Below, one piece after another: positions 7,155 through 8,269 of a DNA stretch of 8,269 bases; position 1 is the first letter of the stretch; each line of letters starts with the position of its first letter. The notes beneath the pieces are model-generated. The model was not told where the DNA came from and did no database searches. It saw only the letters and a program-made list of their open reading frames with translations. The DNA is from RGVD01 sp040403075 (GTDB taxonomy: Bacteria > Bacteroidota > Bacteroidia > UKL13-3). A program made the position numbers and the translations under genes. The DNA lies in the NCBI GenBank assembly GCA_040403075.1, contig JBBALJ010000127.1, positions 1 through 8,269 of the forward strand, written 5' to 3'.

Positions 7155-7952
7155 ATGAAAAAGTTTCTTATTCTATTGTTCGTTTTGGCCTGCTATTTCC
7201 AAGGTCAAGCTCAACCTAAAATCAACCGTGCACCTGCTCCTGCAGCAACCGTAGCTCCTGTAAAACCTAAAGGACCTATACCCTACTTATTGAAAAAAGA
7301 TTTCGATGAAATCTTGACAGGATTGAAAGCAGATATAAGCAAAGCCACTTCATCAAACAATACATTGCGAAATAGCATTGCCTCAAAAGATGCACAAATC
7401 AATAAATTGTCGGAGGATATGAAGAAAATTGAAGAAACACTAAACTCAACTAGCATGGAGGTTGAAAACACTTCGGATTCTTTGAATAAAACACGTTACT
7501 CGCTTGAAGAATTGCAACGCATAAATGATAACCATTTCATTATGGTAGAAAATGCACAAGCTAAAACCAATGATACCATTTGGGTTGCATTAGGAATTGG
7601 TGTTGTGATAGCTTTGATCATTAGTTTAGTTTTCAATTTCTTGACCACCAAAAAAATTCATGTTTTGAAAAACGAATTAATCATGCTTTCAACCAAACTT
7701 GAATCTACTTTGGATACCAAAATCAAATCAGTGAAACTTGAAAACAAAGATGCGATTGATGCTGCGACCGAGCAACAACAATTCTATGCTGAAAGGCTTG
7801 TGAACAGTGCTAAAAATGAAATAGCCTCAATCAAAAGTGATATTGAAAATATGGCCAAACAAAACAACAAACAAAATGAAGTGATTGCTCAACTGCACGA
7901 GATTATAAACACCAAAGAAGATAAGAAAATAGAACCCAATCCAGAAGGGTAG
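7155..7952 (+). CDS. Single-pass inner-membrane protein with coiled-coil-like regions on both sides
   Basis: I do not recognise this 265-aa protein by family. Residues 1-19 (MKKFLILLFVLACYFQGQA) are a signal peptide with cleavage near QA/Q. Residues 24-42 are a proline- and alanine-rich linker, followed by PYLLKKDFDEIL. Residues 46-125 are charged and helical, coiled-coil-like. Residues 142-163 are a clear transmembrane helix (VALGIGVVIALIISLVF), followed by TTKK, which by the positive-inside rule places the C-terminus in the cytoplasm. Residues 166-255 are a second long helical, coiled-coil-like region rich in E, K, N and Q. The N-terminal half should therefore be periplasmic, giving a type I topology. 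No enzymatic domain, HAMP, kinase or methyl-accepting signature is seen. A scaffold, tether or envelope-sensing role is conceivable but is inference. A candidate promoter and hairpin lie just upstream, and the gene is followed by the palindrome-rich gap. Confidence 0.85.
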   Translation: MKKFLILLFVLACYFQGQAQPKINRAPAPAATVAPVKPKGPIPYLLKKDFDEILTGLKADISKATSSNNTLRNSIASKDAQINKLSEDMKKIEETLNSTSMEVENTSDSLNKTRYSLEELQRINDNHFIMVENAQAKTNDTIWVALGIGVVIALIISLVFNFLTTKKIHVLKNELIMLSTKLESTLDTKIKSVKLENKDAIDAATEQQQFYAERLVNSAKNEIASIKSDIENMAKQNNKQNEVIAQLHEIINTKEDKKIEPNPEG

Positions 7953-7965
7953 TTAAAAACATGTC

Positions 7966-7991
7966 AGTTCTAGCGGAGTGGAGAACGAACT
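7966..7991. repeat. Degenerate solo copy of the AGCGGAGT repeat core
   Basis: AGCGGAGT at 7972-7979, followed by GGAGAACG, aligns with the left arm of the large palindrome at 8225-8239 (AGCGGAGT then CGAAACG) with one substitution and one extra G. No matching right arm is present. A short local stem (GTTCT 7967-7971 with AGAAC 7982-7986) can form around it. Confidence 0.4.
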
Positions 7992-8049
7992 AATGATTTT
8001 ATTGTCCGTTATTGCATCTCCCGACCAACAAAAACTCTACATTTTTTCG

Positions 8050-8077
8050 CACTTGCAGGCGTCCTAACCTGCAAGTG
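8050..8077. repeat. Perfect 10-bp inverted repeat, 8-nt loop
   Basis: CACTTGCAGG (8050-8059) is the exact reverse complement of CCTGCAAGTG (8068-8077). A run of six Ts lies upstream (8042-8047), which is the wrong side for a + strand terminator, and on the - strand the hairpin is followed by As. It is therefore better explained as a palindromic repeat than as a terminator. Confidence 0.7.
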
Positions 8078-8129
8078 GATGTGCATTCGAAAGTGTCTAG
8101 TTGGTGTATGCTTATTCTATCCTTAGGCT

Positions 8130-8153
8130 AAACCATCATCTATCTAATGGTTT
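8130..8153 (+). terminator. Weak terminator-like hairpin
   Basis: AAACCAT (8130-8136) pairs with ATGGTTT (8147-8153) across a 10-nt loop and runs into a T-rich stretch (8151-8155, then CTTCT). The stem has only two G-C pairs. It could weakly end transcripts from the gene stopping at 7952, 177 nt away, or it could be another member of the palindrome cluster. Confidence 0.3.
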
Positions 8154-8158
8154 TTCTT

Positions 8159-8185
8159 CTACCTTTTGATAACTCCAAAAGGTAG
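8159..8185. repeat. Perfect 10-bp inverted repeat, 7-nt loop
   Basis: CTACCTTTTG (8159-8168) is the exact reverse complement of CAAAAGGTAG (8176-8185), with loop ATAACTC. No T-tract follows in either direction. I have an impression that similar 'GATAACTCCAAAA' palindromes recur in Bacteroidota intergenic DNA; this is unchecked memory. Confidence 0.65.
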
Positions 8186-8218
8186 CAAAAGAGTTTCAAT
8201 TTTCGAGGTGCCATATGG

Positions 8219-8261
8219 TCGTTGAGCGGAGTCGAAACGCCATTTCGACTCCGCTCAATGA
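8219..8261. repeat. Large palindromic repeat, 16-bp perfect arms extending to about 19 bp
   Basis: The left arm 8222-8237 (TTGAGCGGAGTCGAAA) is the exact reverse complement of 8243-8258, with a 5-nt loop (CGCCA). Outside it, one G-T wobble and two further Watson-Crick pairs extend the stem to 8219-8261. The TGAGCGGAGTCGAA core is, as I recall, a frequent dispersed intergenic palindrome in several bacterial phyla including Bacteroidota. A further CGAAACG/CGTTTCG pair (8233-8239 with 8263-8269) reaches the window edge, so the element may be longer. Confidence 0.85.
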
Positions 8262-8269
8262 ACGTTTCG

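Larger units (their letters stand above)
7953..8269. other. Gene-free, palindrome-rich region at the right edge
   Basis: These 317 nt hold no credible gene on either strand; the only ATG frames are about 10 and 15 codons. Instead there are four perfect inverted repeats (8050-8077, 8130-8153, 8159-8185, 8222-8258) and a degenerate single copy of the core of the last one (7972-7979). None has a strong terminator arrangement. The region may continue past the window end. Confidence 0.7.

Noticed and set aside
7961..7993. Mini-frame of 10 codons just after the membrane protein gene
   Set aside because: Too short, and it lies across the degenerate repeat core.
8079..8126. 15-codon cysteine-containing frame in the palindrome region
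   Set aside because: No leader signal, short, and squeezed between inverted repeats; chance is the simpler explanation.
8050..8261. CRISPR array or integron attC sites
   Set aside because: The palindromes differ from each other, spacing is irregular, and there are no repeated direct units, cas genes or integrase.

Overview
The window looks like chromosomal DNA of a Bacteroidota member (Chitinophagales/Sphingobacteriales-like is a guess; nothing here fixes the genus). The evidence is AT-rich DNA, A-rich leaders with no Shine-Dalgarno before most genes, signal peptides ending in the 'AQ'/'TQ' style typical of the phylum, and two large exported proteins that end in type IX secretion system (T9SS) C-terminal sorting domains. 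All five convincing genes are on the + strand.

Layout: (1) 236-997 encodes an exported protein of unknown function carrying a WSEVGWRGI motif; its DNA looks more AT-rich than its neighbours. (2) 1209-3329 and 3352-6063 lie 22 nt apart and form a probable operon of two T9SS cargo proteins of 706 and 903 aa, closed by a strong rho-independent terminator at 6086-6118. The first has a large N-terminal domain, an acidic calcium-loop-like stretch, a fibronectin-III-like domain and a long sorting domain. The second has OB-fold-like segments arranged as two pairs around an Ig/FnIII-like module, then two DUF5011-type Ig repeats and a sorting domain; no catalytic domain is evident. (3) 6151-7047 is a family-2-type glycosyltransferase that starts just after the terminator. 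(4) 7155-7952 is a single-pass membrane protein with a signal peptide and coiled-coil-like regions on both sides of the membrane. (5) 7953-8269 has no gene. It is packed with perfect inverted repeats, the largest a 16-bp-arm palindrome at the right edge, and looks like a landing zone of dispersed palindromic repeats.

The operon pair probably acts at or beyond the outer membrane as structural, adhesive or binding proteins. The glycosyltransferase is likely cytoplasmic or membrane-associated and could feed surface polysaccharide synthesis, but no linked polysaccharide genes are visible. I see no mobile-element gene, CRISPR array, tRNA or rRNA, and no convincing new multi-gene system. The least explained items are the palindrome cluster, the internally duplicated OB-like architecture of the 903-aa protein, and the membrane coiled-coil protein.
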